Positions 25,807-34,103 of a stretch of DNA of 64,000 nt are shown piece after piece. The notes under the pieces were generated by a model. It did not search any database and was not told the origin of the DNA. It saw only the letters and a program-made list of their open reading frames with translations. A program made the translations under genes and the position numbers. Numbering within the stretch: position 1 is the first letter of the stretch; each line of letters begins with the position of its first letter. Source of the DNA: CAWGAJ01 sp963820545. Lineage in GTDB: Bacteria > Planctomycetota > Planctomycetia > Pirellulales > Thermoguttaceae. Location: NCBI GenBank assembly GCA_963820545.1, contig CAWGAJ010000001.1, positions 1,116,001 to 1,180,000 on the forward strand, written 5' to 3'.

Positions 25807-27873
25807 TGAAGACGGCGGCGCACTCTGCGGTTGGGACAGGCTGGCGCGGTAAGCATTCAACCAGTTTTCCAGCCGCTTAGCATGCTCTGTCTTCCCCTTG
25901 GATCGGGCAATGTCTAACGCCTTCTGGGCCGCGGCTAAGGCCTCGTTGGGTCGGTTTGTTTGGGCGTAAATCAAGGCTAGATTGGCATACGCCTCGATGT
26001 AATGGGGTTTGAGTTGAATGGCGTGTGTTAAATAGGAGATCGCCTCCTGTAGTCGGCCGGCTTTGACTAATGAAACGCCCAGGTTGTTGTAGCCATCAGC
26101 GTAATCGGGCTTCAATCGTAGGGCTTGCAGGTAATATTTGATCGACTCCTCCGGCCGGCCAGTGTCGTCCAGAGCAACGCCCAGGTTATTGTAGGCATCA
26201 GCGTAATCAAATTTGTACTTTAGCGCCAGCATGTATTGTTTGATCGCCTCTGGGAGTCGGTCTGTTTTGGCAAAGGCGAGTCCCAGATTGTTGTGGGCCT
26301 CAGGGCAATCGGGTTTTAATTTCAAGGTCTGCTCTAAATGTTCGATCGCCTCCTGCATCCGGCCTACTTGGTAAAATGCATAGCCCAGGTTGTTGTGGGC
26401 GTCGACATAGTTCGGATCGAGGCGCAGAGCTTGGCTGTAATGGTCCATTGCCTCCGGCAGCCGCTCTGCTTGAAACAATAAGGTGCCCAGGTTGTTGTGG
26501 GCTATCGAACAGTCTGGATTTTTTTCCAACGTTGCCTGATATAGTATCATGGCGTTATTGTATGGTCCGCTTTGCTGCCAGGTGAGAAACGTTAGCACCA
26601 CTAAAACCACGACCGCCACGGCGTTGGCCGCCCAGCGGGCCGGCCCAGGCACCCGCTGTTGCCATACACCCCAGCCAGCCCCCACCAACGCAATCACCCC
26701 GATTATGGCGACGTGCTGATAATGGTCCGAGACCAGCGAATACTTCATGAAGCCCACGTCCGCAAAGCCCAGCACCGGAAGTAACGACACGCAGAAAAAT
26801 CCCCAGGCAAACAAAAACGGCCGACTCCAGAATTCTCTATACCACCATAACACTGCCGTAACGATCACGGCCGCCACAACCGGCAGCCACCAGAGCAGAT
26901 TGCCAGCACGAATGTGCCACTGCGGATAGATAAAGGCCAGATCGATTGGCAAAAGCGCTTTGTAAAGGTAAAACCACACCACGCCACCGGCGCCCAGCAG
27001 ACGCTGGATAAAATTAGCCTCGCGCGTCACGATATCCGTGCCGTGCGTTTGGAACCACATGTTCTCACGCACCAGCACCGCTGAAATCACGAAAAATGGC
27101 ACCATTCGCAGCAGGTCCCATCTGGTCACCTTGCGCCGCCACCAAACGATCCCCAACAGCAGCACCGGCAACACCGCCACCGATCCTTTGCTGAGCATCG
27201 CCAACGCAAAGGCCACCAAGCTCAGCCAGTACCATGGGCTGATGAACATCACCAGCACAAACATCAATAAACTCAGCCAGTACCGACGTCCTGCACCAGG
27301 CCGATATAACAGGTATTGCGGCGGCAACCCGCCAGCGGCGGGCATGTCCGCCTTCAGATACCACAGGATCGACAAGAGAAAGAACAACATCGCCATCAGG
27401 CCTTTGCGCTGGGAGATCCAGGCCACTGACTCCACGTTCACCGGATGCACGGCGAAGATCATCGCCGCCCAAAAAGCCCCGGGAATGGATAGCTTCCGTA
27501 AAATCAGCCAAATCAGCAAGGCTTCTATAATGTGCAAGACCAGGTTGGTGACGTGGTATCCGGTCGGTTTCATCCCCCACAGGCGCCACTCGATCCACAG
27601 CGTGGTATTGCTCAACGGCCAGTAGTCCAGCGGCTCGGTAGTACACCAAAAACGGTACAGGCCGTCCGGGGCCTTGATCAGGCGGTTGTCAGTCAGAAGT
27701 TTGTCGTCGTCCAGGAGGAACTCGCCACTTATAGAGGGAAAATAAGCAAAGAAGACGGCCAAGATGATGATCGCCACTCCTGCCAGTACTTGAACGTTCA
27801 AAAATTGTGGGAGAGAAGTCCGCGACCGGGCCTGGGGGGCTTTTTTATTAAACTGTTTCTTGCGCTTGGGCAT
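25801..27873 (-). CDS. TMTC-like membrane protein with 6 C-terminal TPR repeats (paralog A)
   Basis: A 690-residue protein: a basic N-terminus, 9-11 predicted transmembrane helices (about 22-450), then six TPR units (about 450-660, YxDAHNNLGYAFYQVGR type) and a short tail. The first periplasmic loop has FLLDDDKLLTDNRLIK and the next loop HPVNVESVAWISQRKGL; an acidic pair after the first helix and this layout match TMTC/GT-C O-mannosyltransferases. It probably transfers a lipid-linked sugar to protein, inferred from fold. ATG 27873 is chosen to align with the paralogs (MPKRKK). Unlike them it has an internal tandem duplication (YWLSLL...YWLSL) at about 27220-27282 and six rather than seven TPRs. 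Confidence 0.78.
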   Translation of the reverse strand: MPKRKKQFNKKAPQARSRTSLPQFLNVQVLAGVAIIILAVFFAYFPSISGEFLLDDDKLLTDNRLIKAPDGLYRFWCTTEPLDYWPLSNTTLWIEWRLWGMKPTGYHVTNLVLHIIEALLIWLILRKLSIPGAFWAAMIFAVHPVNVESVAWISQRKGLMAMLFFLLSILWYLKADMPAAGGLPPQYLLYRPGAGRRYWLSLLMFVLVMFISPWYWLSLVAFALAMLSKGSVAVLPVLLLGIVWWRRKVTRWDLLRMVPFFVISAVLVRENMWFQTHGTDIVTREANFIQRLLGAGGVVWFYLYKALLPIDLAFIYPQWHIRAGNLLWWLPVVAAVIVTAVLWWYREFWSRPFLFAWGFFCVSLLPVLGFADVGFMKYSLVSDHYQHVAIIGVIALVGAGWGVWQQRVPGPARWAANAVAVVVLVVLTFLTWQQSGPYNNAMILYQATLEKNPDCSIAHNNLGTLLFQAERLPEAMDHYSQALRLDPNYVDAHNNLGYAFYQVGRMQEAIEHLEQTLKLKPDCPEAHNNLGLAFAKTDRLPEAIKQYMLALKYKFDYADAYNNLGVALDDTGRPEESIKYYLQALRLKPDYADGYNNLGVSLVKAGRLQEAISYLTHAIQLKPHYIEAYANLALIYAQTNRPNEALAAAQKALDIARSKGKTEHAKRLENWLNAYRASLSQPQSAPPSSK

Positions 27874-27913
27874 ATTCGGGCCGAGATTAAAGAACAAAGT
27901 GGCACTAACAATA

Positions 27914-27943
27914 CTCCTCTCCCAAAGGGAGAGGGGCGGTTTT
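27914..27943. repeat. Hairpin CCTCTCCC-AAA-GGGAGAGG
   Basis: A perfect 8-bp stem with an AAA loop, followed on + by GGCGGTTTT. It lies in the 215-bp gap between paralogs B and A. It resembles a terminator only in the + direction; read on - it would not end the operon. Confidence 0.6.
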
Positions 27944-28088
27944 GTTCGGATTCCTAAACGTGTTAGGTTGTCTTTATTTTACATTATTTTTGGGCGGATG
28001 GCAGAGGCTTTAGCAAGTGCCGAAGCAATAACAAGTCACCCCAAAGCTCGAGTTGACCTCATAATTATCCAGGGCAGGCTTATTCATC

Positions 28089-30245
28089 CTAAGGCGGCGT
28101 GGGGGCTGGTTCAGGAGGAGGCGGTGTACTCGGAAGGCCTGATGGGTTGGAACTGGAGGAATTCAACCATTCTTCAATCTGCTGGGCCAGTGCTGTCTGA
28201 CCTATGGAGCGGGCGATATTCAAGGCCTTCTGGGCCGTGGCCTTGGCCTCGTCGGGACGGTTTGTTTGCATATAGACCAACGCCAATTTGGAATAGGCCT
28301 CGATGTAGTCGGGTTGGATGCGCAAGGCCTGCTGGTAATGTTCGATTGCCTCCTCCGACCGGCCTGTTTGGAATAAAACGTTGCCCAGGTTGCTATGGGC
28401 CTTAGGGTAATTGGGTTTCAGGTGCAGGGCTTGCCGGTAACTTTCGATTGCCTCTTGTGGCCGGCCTATCATCACCAGGGCGGTGCCCAGGTTGTTGTAG
28501 GCCTCAGGGTAATTGGGATTGAGTTCCAAGGCTTGCCGGAAATGTTCAATCGCCTCCGATAACCGGCCTACCTTGCCCAGGGCGATACCGAGGTTGACGT
28601 GGGCCTCGGGATAATTTTGTTTCAGGCGCAGGGCTTGCTGTAAACATTCGATCGCCTCTCGCGGCCGATCTATATTGGTCAGAAGGAGGCCCAGGTTGTT
28701 GTAGACCTCGGCGTCTTTAGGTTCCAGGCGTATTGCTTGCTGATAATGTTCAATCGCCTCTGGCACCCGGCCTACTTGGACAAATGCGTTGGCCAGGTTG
28801 TTGTGCGCGTCAGGATAATCGGGTTTTAAACGTAGGGCTTGCTCGCAATGCTCGATTGCCTCCAGCGATCGGCCTAACTTGCCGAGGGCGACGCCCAGGT
28901 TGTTGTGGATTAGCCAAGAGTCTGGATTTTTTCCCAGCGTATCCTGATATAGCGTTAAGGCGTCGCGGTAGAGCCCACTTTGTTGCCAGCTCAGAAATGC
29001 GAGAGCGGCCACCACCACAACGGCAACGACGGTCGCCGCCGCGCGGGGCATCGCTTGGGCATGTTGTTGCCATAGCCCCCATCCAGCGCCCACCAGTGCG
29101 ATCACACCGGCCAGCGCAATGTGTTGATAATGATCCGCCACCAGCGAATGCTTCATAAAGCCCACGTCCATAAAACCCAGCACCGGCAGGAGCGACACGC
29201 AGAAAAATCCCCAGGCAAATAAAAACGGCTGACTCCAAATCCTCCGATACCACCACAGTATTGCCGTCACCACCAACGCGGCCAACAGCGGCAGCCACCA
29301 GAGTAAATTGCCGGGCTCAATGTGCCACTGCGGATAGACAAAGATCAGGTTCAGCGGCAAAAGCACCTTGTACAGATAAAACCACACCACGCCGCCGGCA
29401 CCCAGCAGACGCTCGGCAAAAGTGGCTGTCCGGATCAATCTTCCCGTACCGTGGGTCTGGAACCATAAGTTCACTACTGTTAACGCCACGGCAACCAGAA
29501 AAAAAGGCGCGATCCGCACCAACTCCCATTTGGTCAGAGGACGCAACCACCAGACGATCCACAACAGCAGTACCGGCAAGATCGCCACCGAGCCCTTGCT
29601 GAGCATCGCCAACACAAACGCCAACAAGCTCAGCCAATACCAGCGGCCTATAAGTAGACCGCACACTCCGGGTGCGGGATCGGCACTACGTTGGACTTTA
29701 TCGCTACAACGCGCTGAAAATTGCCTTAAATAACACAGAATCGACAACAGGAAAAAGAGCATTGCCAGCAGGCCTTTGCGTTGGGAGATCCAGGCCACTG
29801 ATTCCACGTTAACCGGATGCACGGCAAAGATCATGGCTGCTAAAAAGGACCCGGGGATGGACAACTTCCGCAAAATCGCCCAAAGCAGCAGGACTCCGGC
29901 AATGTGCAAGATCAGATTGGTAACGTGGTAGCCGGTGGTCTTCATTCCCCACAGACGCCACTCGCACCAAAGTGTGGTATTGCTCACCGGCCAGTAGTCT
30001 TGCGCCTTATTGGTGCACCAAAAACTATACAGACCGTCGGCGGCCTTGATAAGCGGATTCTCGGTCAGCAGCAGGTCGTCGTCCAGAAGAGCGCCGCCAT
30101 TGATGGCGGGAAGATAGGCGAGGAAAACGGCGGCGGCGATTAGTACTACTCCCGCCAAAGCACGCAATTTCAGTGCCGAGTGCAAAGAGTATCCCTGCTG
30201 GACTTGGAGATTGTGTCGAGGTGGGGTTTTTTTCCGCTTGGTCAT
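28089..30245 (-). CDS. TMTC-like membrane protein with 7 TPR repeats (paralog B)
   Basis: A 718-residue paralog of the other three proteins in this block. It has LLDDDLLLTENPLIKAADGLYSFW after the first helix, HPVNVESVAWISQRKGL in the second loop, and seven TPR units (about 460-690) with the YPEAYNNLGTAL pattern, ending in a Pro-rich tail. The expected activity is GT-C glycosyl transfer to protein at the membrane, inferred from the family layout. In the loop before YWLSLLAF it carries a partial palindromic insert (29659-29694). The start at 30245 (MTKRKK) aligns with the paralogs. Confidence 0.78.
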   Translation of the reverse strand: MTKRKKTPPRHNLQVQQGYSLHSALKLRALAGVVLIAAAVFLAYLPAINGGALLDDDLLLTENPLIKAADGLYSFWCTNKAQDYWPVSNTTLWCEWRLWGMKTTGYHVTNLILHIAGVLLLWAILRKLSIPGSFLAAMIFAVHPVNVESVAWISQRKGLLAMLFFLLSILCYLRQFSARCSDKVQRSADPAPGVCGLLIGRWYWLSLLAFVLAMLSKGSVAILPVLLLWIVWWLRPLTKWELVRIAPFFLVAVALTVVNLWFQTHGTGRLIRTATFAERLLGAGGVVWFYLYKVLLPLNLIFVYPQWHIEPGNLLWWLPLLAALVVTAILWWYRRIWSQPFLFAWGFFCVSLLPVLGFMDVGFMKHSLVADHYQHIALAGVIALVGAGWGLWQQHAQAMPRAAATVVAVVVVAALAFLSWQQSGLYRDALTLYQDTLGKNPDSWLIHNNLGVALGKLGRSLEAIEHCEQALRLKPDYPDAHNNLANAFVQVGRVPEAIEHYQQAIRLEPKDAEVYNNLGLLLTNIDRPREAIECLQQALRLKQNYPEAHVNLGIALGKVGRLSEAIEHFRQALELNPNYPEAYNNLGTALVMIGRPQEAIESYRQALHLKPNYPKAHSNLGNVLFQTGRSEEAIEHYQQALRIQPDYIEAYSKLALVYMQTNRPDEAKATAQKALNIARSIGQTALAQQIEEWLNSSSSNPSGLPSTPPPPEPAPTPP
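29659..29694 (-). repeat. Partial CACACTCCG palindrome inside paralog B
   Basis: Reads CCGCACACTCCGGGTGCGGG plus a remnant of the second arm on +. Complete versions lie at the same place in paralogs C (33457-33505) and D (35631-35685). Confidence 0.7.
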
Positions 30246-30293
30246 GAGAAAATTGTTCGACACGAAGTAGGGCAGGGCCGATCAAAAGCCATT

Positions 30294-31721
30294 CTACAGG
30301 TTTATTTTATCTTGCTTCCGGGGAAGTTTGCATATAATTACTCCCAACCACAACACCATTCCCAGATAAGTAAGATTGCGCAAGCCAAGAATAACATATC
30401 CAATTGGAGAAGAGGCCAAGGAATCTGTTCTGCTGATCGGTATTAGGCCATGCGGGTTCAATTCGCTACAGAAGTAGTTATACGGAAAAATCCATGTCGT
30501 CATCAGAGCCAGGCCGACCAGTAAAGCGCCGAGAATCCAGGGCATAATTTGTCCGGAAGGAAAAACTTCAATCCCTAGTAGCAGCAGCAGGGGAAAGGCC
30601 CAAATAAAATACTGCGGCGAAAGTACGTTGGATAAGATTACGGCGCTAGAGATTACATAACAGCTTAGAAGATATGCATGCTGCCGGGTATATCGCGACC
30701 AGCGCAAAACGGCCCAGAGCCCCAGGCCGGCAAGAAAGCCGAACAACAAGATCGAGGAGAGGATTTTCATGGCATGCGACAAATTCCCGGCCAGATTAAA
30801 CGCGCCGTGAGAATGTGAGACGAAAACCGGCTCGCCGAACACCGCGGCAATCATCATCAGCGTCGAATAGAGCGACTCGAGTTGAATCTCTCGCTCGGCG
30901 TGGTGCATAAATAAAGCGAACACGCCGGGGCCTGAAGCGGCGTACTGAATCAGGAAGGGCAGGCCGATCCCTGCCAGCAAGGCCAGCAGCGCCGCCGTGA
31001 GCCGCGCCTGTCGACGCGGCGCATAAAACTCTGAAAGCAATAAAAACGGAACGCAAATTATGGGAATTACTTTGTAACTGATACTCAGTCCCACCAGCGC
31101 GTAGGCCGCCGCGGTCCAAGTGATTGTCCAGCCGGACTCTTGCAGCGATCGCGTCCAAGTATATGCTCCCAACATCAGCAGCACGAGCAATCCCACGTCG
31201 AGCCGGTCGTAGAGCAGATGGGCTAAAATGGCCGTGCTGATGGTATAGATCAGCGCCGCCCAGCCCGCCAGTCGCGGTCGTCTTTTTTGTGCAATAAGTA
31301 TCAGAAGCACGAAGGAGGTCAGGTCGCAAAGGAACATCAGGCCCCGAAACGCGCGGGTGTATTCCAGGAATATTGGTGTGACCTGCCGAGGATCCCGGGG
31401 ATTGGTGATCTGCCGATCGTCAAGCAGGCGCGGGGCATTTATGGTCCACCACGCCAAGGGAGGATATTCGACCTCAAAACCGGGTTGATAGGCCGTTTGA
31501 TGAAAATCATTAGCTCTTACGGCATATTCAAAATAAAGGATCATGTCGGAGATCTGCGGCTGATGCTCAGACCCAAAGCGCATTACAACTAAAATGTAAT
31601 AACGCGTCAACACAAACAGCGCTATGGCAATCCAAGTCAGTATCAGAGATATTTTTTCGCTGCCGCCCGGCTCGACAGATGTCGATTTGACTGACATGCG
31701 TTTCGGTCTTTTTCTACCCAT
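30294..31721 (-). CDS. Multispan membrane glycosyltransferase-like protein (DUF2029/GT87-like)
   Basis: A 475-residue polytopic protein with about 10-12 transmembrane helices. A periplasmic loop after helix 1 contains RANDFHQTAYQPGFEVEYPPLAWW, whose EYPP motif is typical of GT-C enzymes of the DUF2029/GT87 type that use polyprenyl-phosphate sugars. It lies between TMTC-like paralogs C and B on the same strand (gaps 128 and 48 bp), so it probably works in the same glycosylation pathway. ATG 31721 is chosen because GAGGAG lies 8 nt upstream; the frame stays open upstream to 31850. Confidence 0.8.
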   Translation of the reverse strand: MGRKRPKRMSVKSTSVEPGGSEKISLILTWIAIALFVLTRYYILVVMRFGSEHQPQISDMILYFEYAVRANDFHQTAYQPGFEVEYPPLAWWTINAPRLLDDRQITNPRDPRQVTPIFLEYTRAFRGLMFLCDLTSFVLLILIAQKRRPRLAGWAALIYTISTAILAHLLYDRLDVGLLVLLMLGAYTWTRSLQESGWTITWTAAAYALVGLSISYKVIPIICVPFLLLSEFYAPRRQARLTAALLALLAGIGLPFLIQYAASGPGVFALFMHHAEREIQLESLYSTLMMIAAVFGEPVFVSHSHGAFNLAGNLSHAMKILSSILLFGFLAGLGLWAVLRWSRYTRQHAYLLSCYVISSAVILSNVLSPQYFIWAFPLLLLLGIEVFPSGQIMPWILGALLVGLALMTTWIFPYNYFCSELNPHGLIPISRTDSLASSPIGYVILGLRNLTYLGMVLWLGVIICKLPRKQDKINL

Positions 31722-31849
31722 GCGTTGGCTCCTCATAAGCTTTAATAATATATTATAATTGCGAAATAACAAGCTGAACATCAGCACTGTCTCGGCGCCC
31801 TGCCTGCTGCAGCGAATAGGAAACAATCGATAGCGGCAACCCGGGAGCA

Positions 31850-34057
31850 TTAAGGGCGCGGAGGAGCGGATTCAGCGGCAGGCTTTGCACTCGGAGGAGT
31901 TGACAGACTGGCGCGGTAAGCATTCAACCAATCATCAATCTGTTTAACTAGCGTTGTCTGCTCTTGCGATCGGGCGACAGCCAAAGCCTTCTGGGCCGCG
32001 GCCACGGCCTCTGGGGGTCGGTTTATTATGGCATAGGCCAACGCCAAACCATAATAGGCCTCGGAAAAGTTGGCTTTGAGGCGCAAAGCCTGCTGAAAAT
32101 GTGCAATCGCCTCCTGAGATCGGCCTGTTTTTATCAATACTTTGCCCAGGTTGTTTTGGGCCTCAGGGTAATCGGGTTGGAGTCGCAGGGCTTGGCGGAA
32201 TTGTTCGATCGCCTCCGGCAACCGGTCCGCTTCGTCCAGAGCGACGCCCAGGTTGTTGTAAGCCTCGGCATAATCGGGTTGGAGTCGCAGGGCTTGCTGG
32301 AAGCATTCAATCGCCTCCTCTGACCGGCCGGCTTGGATCAAGGCGACGCCCAGGTTGTTGTGGGCCTTGAGATAATCTGGTTGGAGTTGTACAGTTTGCC
32401 GGTAATGTTCGATCGCTTCCGACAAGCGGCCTGCCTTGGCCAGGAGAAGCCCCAAATTGAAGTGGGCCTCGGTATAATTTGGTTTGAGACGCAGGGCTTC
32501 CCGATAATGTTCCATTGCCTCCTGCGGTCGGCCGGCGTCGTCCAGGACATTGCCCAGGTTGTTGTGGGCCTCGGCATTGTCGGGTTTTAGGCGCAGGGCT
32601 TGCTGAAAATGTTCCACCGCTTCCTCCGGTCGGCCTGCCTGTACCAAGATAATGCCTAGGTTATTGTGTACCATCGAACAGTCTGGATTTTTTTCCAGCG
32701 CTACCTGATACAGCGTCATGGCGTTACTGTACAGTCCACTTTGCTGCCAGGTAAGAAATATGAGTGCACTCACCACGACAACCGCCAAGGCGCGGGCCGG
32801 CCCTTGGACAGATTGATGCCAAATATCCCAGCCCGCCGCCGCCAATGCAATCACGCCAATGATGGCGATGTGCTGATAATGATCCGCCACCGGCGAATAC
32901 TGCATGAAACCCACGTCCGCAAAGCCCAGCACCGGAAGTAACGACACACAGAAAAATCCCCAGGCAAACAAAAACGGCCGACTCCAGCCTTGTCGATATT
33001 GCCACAATACAATAGTCAGGGTCACGGCCGCCATAAGCGGCAGCCACCACGGCAAATTGCCCGCCTCGATGTGCCATTGCGGATAGATAAAAACCAGATT
33101 CAGCGGCAAAAGCGCCTTGTAAAGATAAAACCACACCACGCCCCCGGCACCTAATAGGCGCTGGGCAAAACTGGCGGTCCGGATCACGATATCCGTACCG
33201 TGCGTCTGGAACCATAAGTTCACACCAGCCAGCACCACGGCTACCGCGAAAAAAGGCGCGGTCCGCACCAGGTCCCATCGAGAGACAGAAGGGGACAGTC
33301 CCATTTTCGCTGAGGCGAAAATTGGGACAGTCCCCGTGCGCAACCACCAGACGATCCACAAGAGCAACAACGGCAAGATCGCCACCGAGCCCTTGCTGAG
33401 CATCGCCAACACAAACGCCAATAAGCTCAGCCAATACCAGCGGCCTATAAGTAGACCGCACACTCCGGGTGCGGGACCGGCACAGGGAGTGTGCCTGCCA
33501 CCTTGGGCGTTATCGCTACAACTCACTGAGAAATGTCTTAAATAACACAGAATCGACAACAGGAAAAACAACATCGCCAGCAGACCTTTACGCTGGGCGA
33601 TCCAGGCCACCGACTCCACGTTCACCGGATGCAGGGCAAAGAGGAGCGCCGTCAAAAAAGCCCCGGGAAGGGACAACTTCCGCAAAATAATCCAAAGCAG
33701 CAAGGCTCCGGCAATGTGCAAGATCAGATTGGTGACATGGTAGCCGGTTGGATTCAGCCCCCACAGGCGCCACTCGAACCAGAGCGCGGTATTGCTCACC
33801 GGCCAGTAGTCTTGCGCCTTAGTGGTGCACCAAAAACTATACAGACCGTCGGAGGCCTTGATAAGCGGGTTGGCGGTCAGAAGTTTGTCGTCGTCGAGGA
33901 TGAACTCGCCGCTTAAGGAAGGAAGGTATGCCAAGAAAGAGGCCAGGACAATGGTTGCTACTCCTGCCAACAAGCGGACATTCAGCGCCAAGGGGAGAGA
34001 GGTTCCCGACCGGGTTTGGGAAGCATTTTTATTGAGCTGTTTCTGGCATTTGGGCAT
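31850..34057 (-). CDS. TMTC-like membrane protein with 7 TPR repeats (paralog C)
   Basis: A 735-residue paralog. The N-terminal membrane region has FILDDDKLLTANPLIK and HPVNVESVAWIAQRKGL; the C-terminus has seven TPRs (about 480-715). Compared with A, B and D it carries an extra in-frame segment of about 17 codons (GTVPIFASAKMGLSPSV) between VWWLR and SRWDLVRTAPFF, which is exactly a palindromic element at 33291-33335. It also has the CACACTCCG insert at 33457-33505 (reads RHTPCAGPAPGVCG). The start at 34057 is aligned with the other paralogs. It lies 46 bp after paralog D. Confidence 0.78.
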   Translation of the reverse strand: MPKCQKQLNKNASQTRSGTSLPLALNVRLLAGVATIVLASFLAYLPSLSGEFILDDDKLLTANPLIKASDGLYSFWCTTKAQDYWPVSNTALWFEWRLWGLNPTGYHVTNLILHIAGALLLWIILRKLSLPGAFLTALLFALHPVNVESVAWIAQRKGLLAMLFFLLSILCYLRHFSVSCSDNAQGGRHTPCAGPAPGVCGLLIGRWYWLSLLAFVLAMLSKGSVAILPLLLLWIVWWLRTGTVPIFASAKMGLSPSVSRWDLVRTAPFFAVAVVLAGVNLWFQTHGTDIVIRTASFAQRLLGAGGVVWFYLYKALLPLNLVFIYPQWHIEAGNLPWWLPLMAAVTLTIVLWQYRQGWSRPFLFAWGFFCVSLLPVLGFADVGFMQYSPVADHYQHIAIIGVIALAAAGWDIWHQSVQGPARALAVVVVSALIFLTWQQSGLYSNAMTLYQVALEKNPDCSMVHNNLGIILVQAGRPEEAVEHFQQALRLKPDNAEAHNNLGNVLDDAGRPQEAMEHYREALRLKPNYTEAHFNLGLLLAKAGRLSEAIEHYRQTVQLQPDYLKAHNNLGVALIQAGRSEEAIECFQQALRLQPDYAEAYNNLGVALDEADRLPEAIEQFRQALRLQPDYPEAQNNLGKVLIKTGRSQEAIAHFQQALRLKANFSEAYYGLALAYAIINRPPEAVAAAQKALAVARSQEQTTLVKQIDDWLNAYRASLSTPPSAKPAAESAPPRP
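33291..33335. repeat. GGGGACAGTCCC palindromic element inserted in paralog C
   Basis: Arms GGGGACAGTCCCATTTTCGC and GCGAAAATTGGGACAGTCCCC are almost perfect reverse complements around a TGAG loop; each arm also contains the small palindrome GGGACAGTCCC. The insertion keeps the frame open and is absent from the three sister genes. Confidence 0.85.
33457..33505. repeat. CACACTCCG double palindrome inside paralog C
   Basis: CCGCACACTCCGGGTGCGGG and GGCACAGGGAGTGTGCC lie side by side, the two halves themselves being inverted copies. Encodes RHTPCAGPAPGVCG on the - strand. Confidence 0.8.
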
Positions 34058-34103
34058 GCGCGGTCCGAACAACAAAAAAGTGGAAGTGTTCTATTTTGAA
34101 GTT

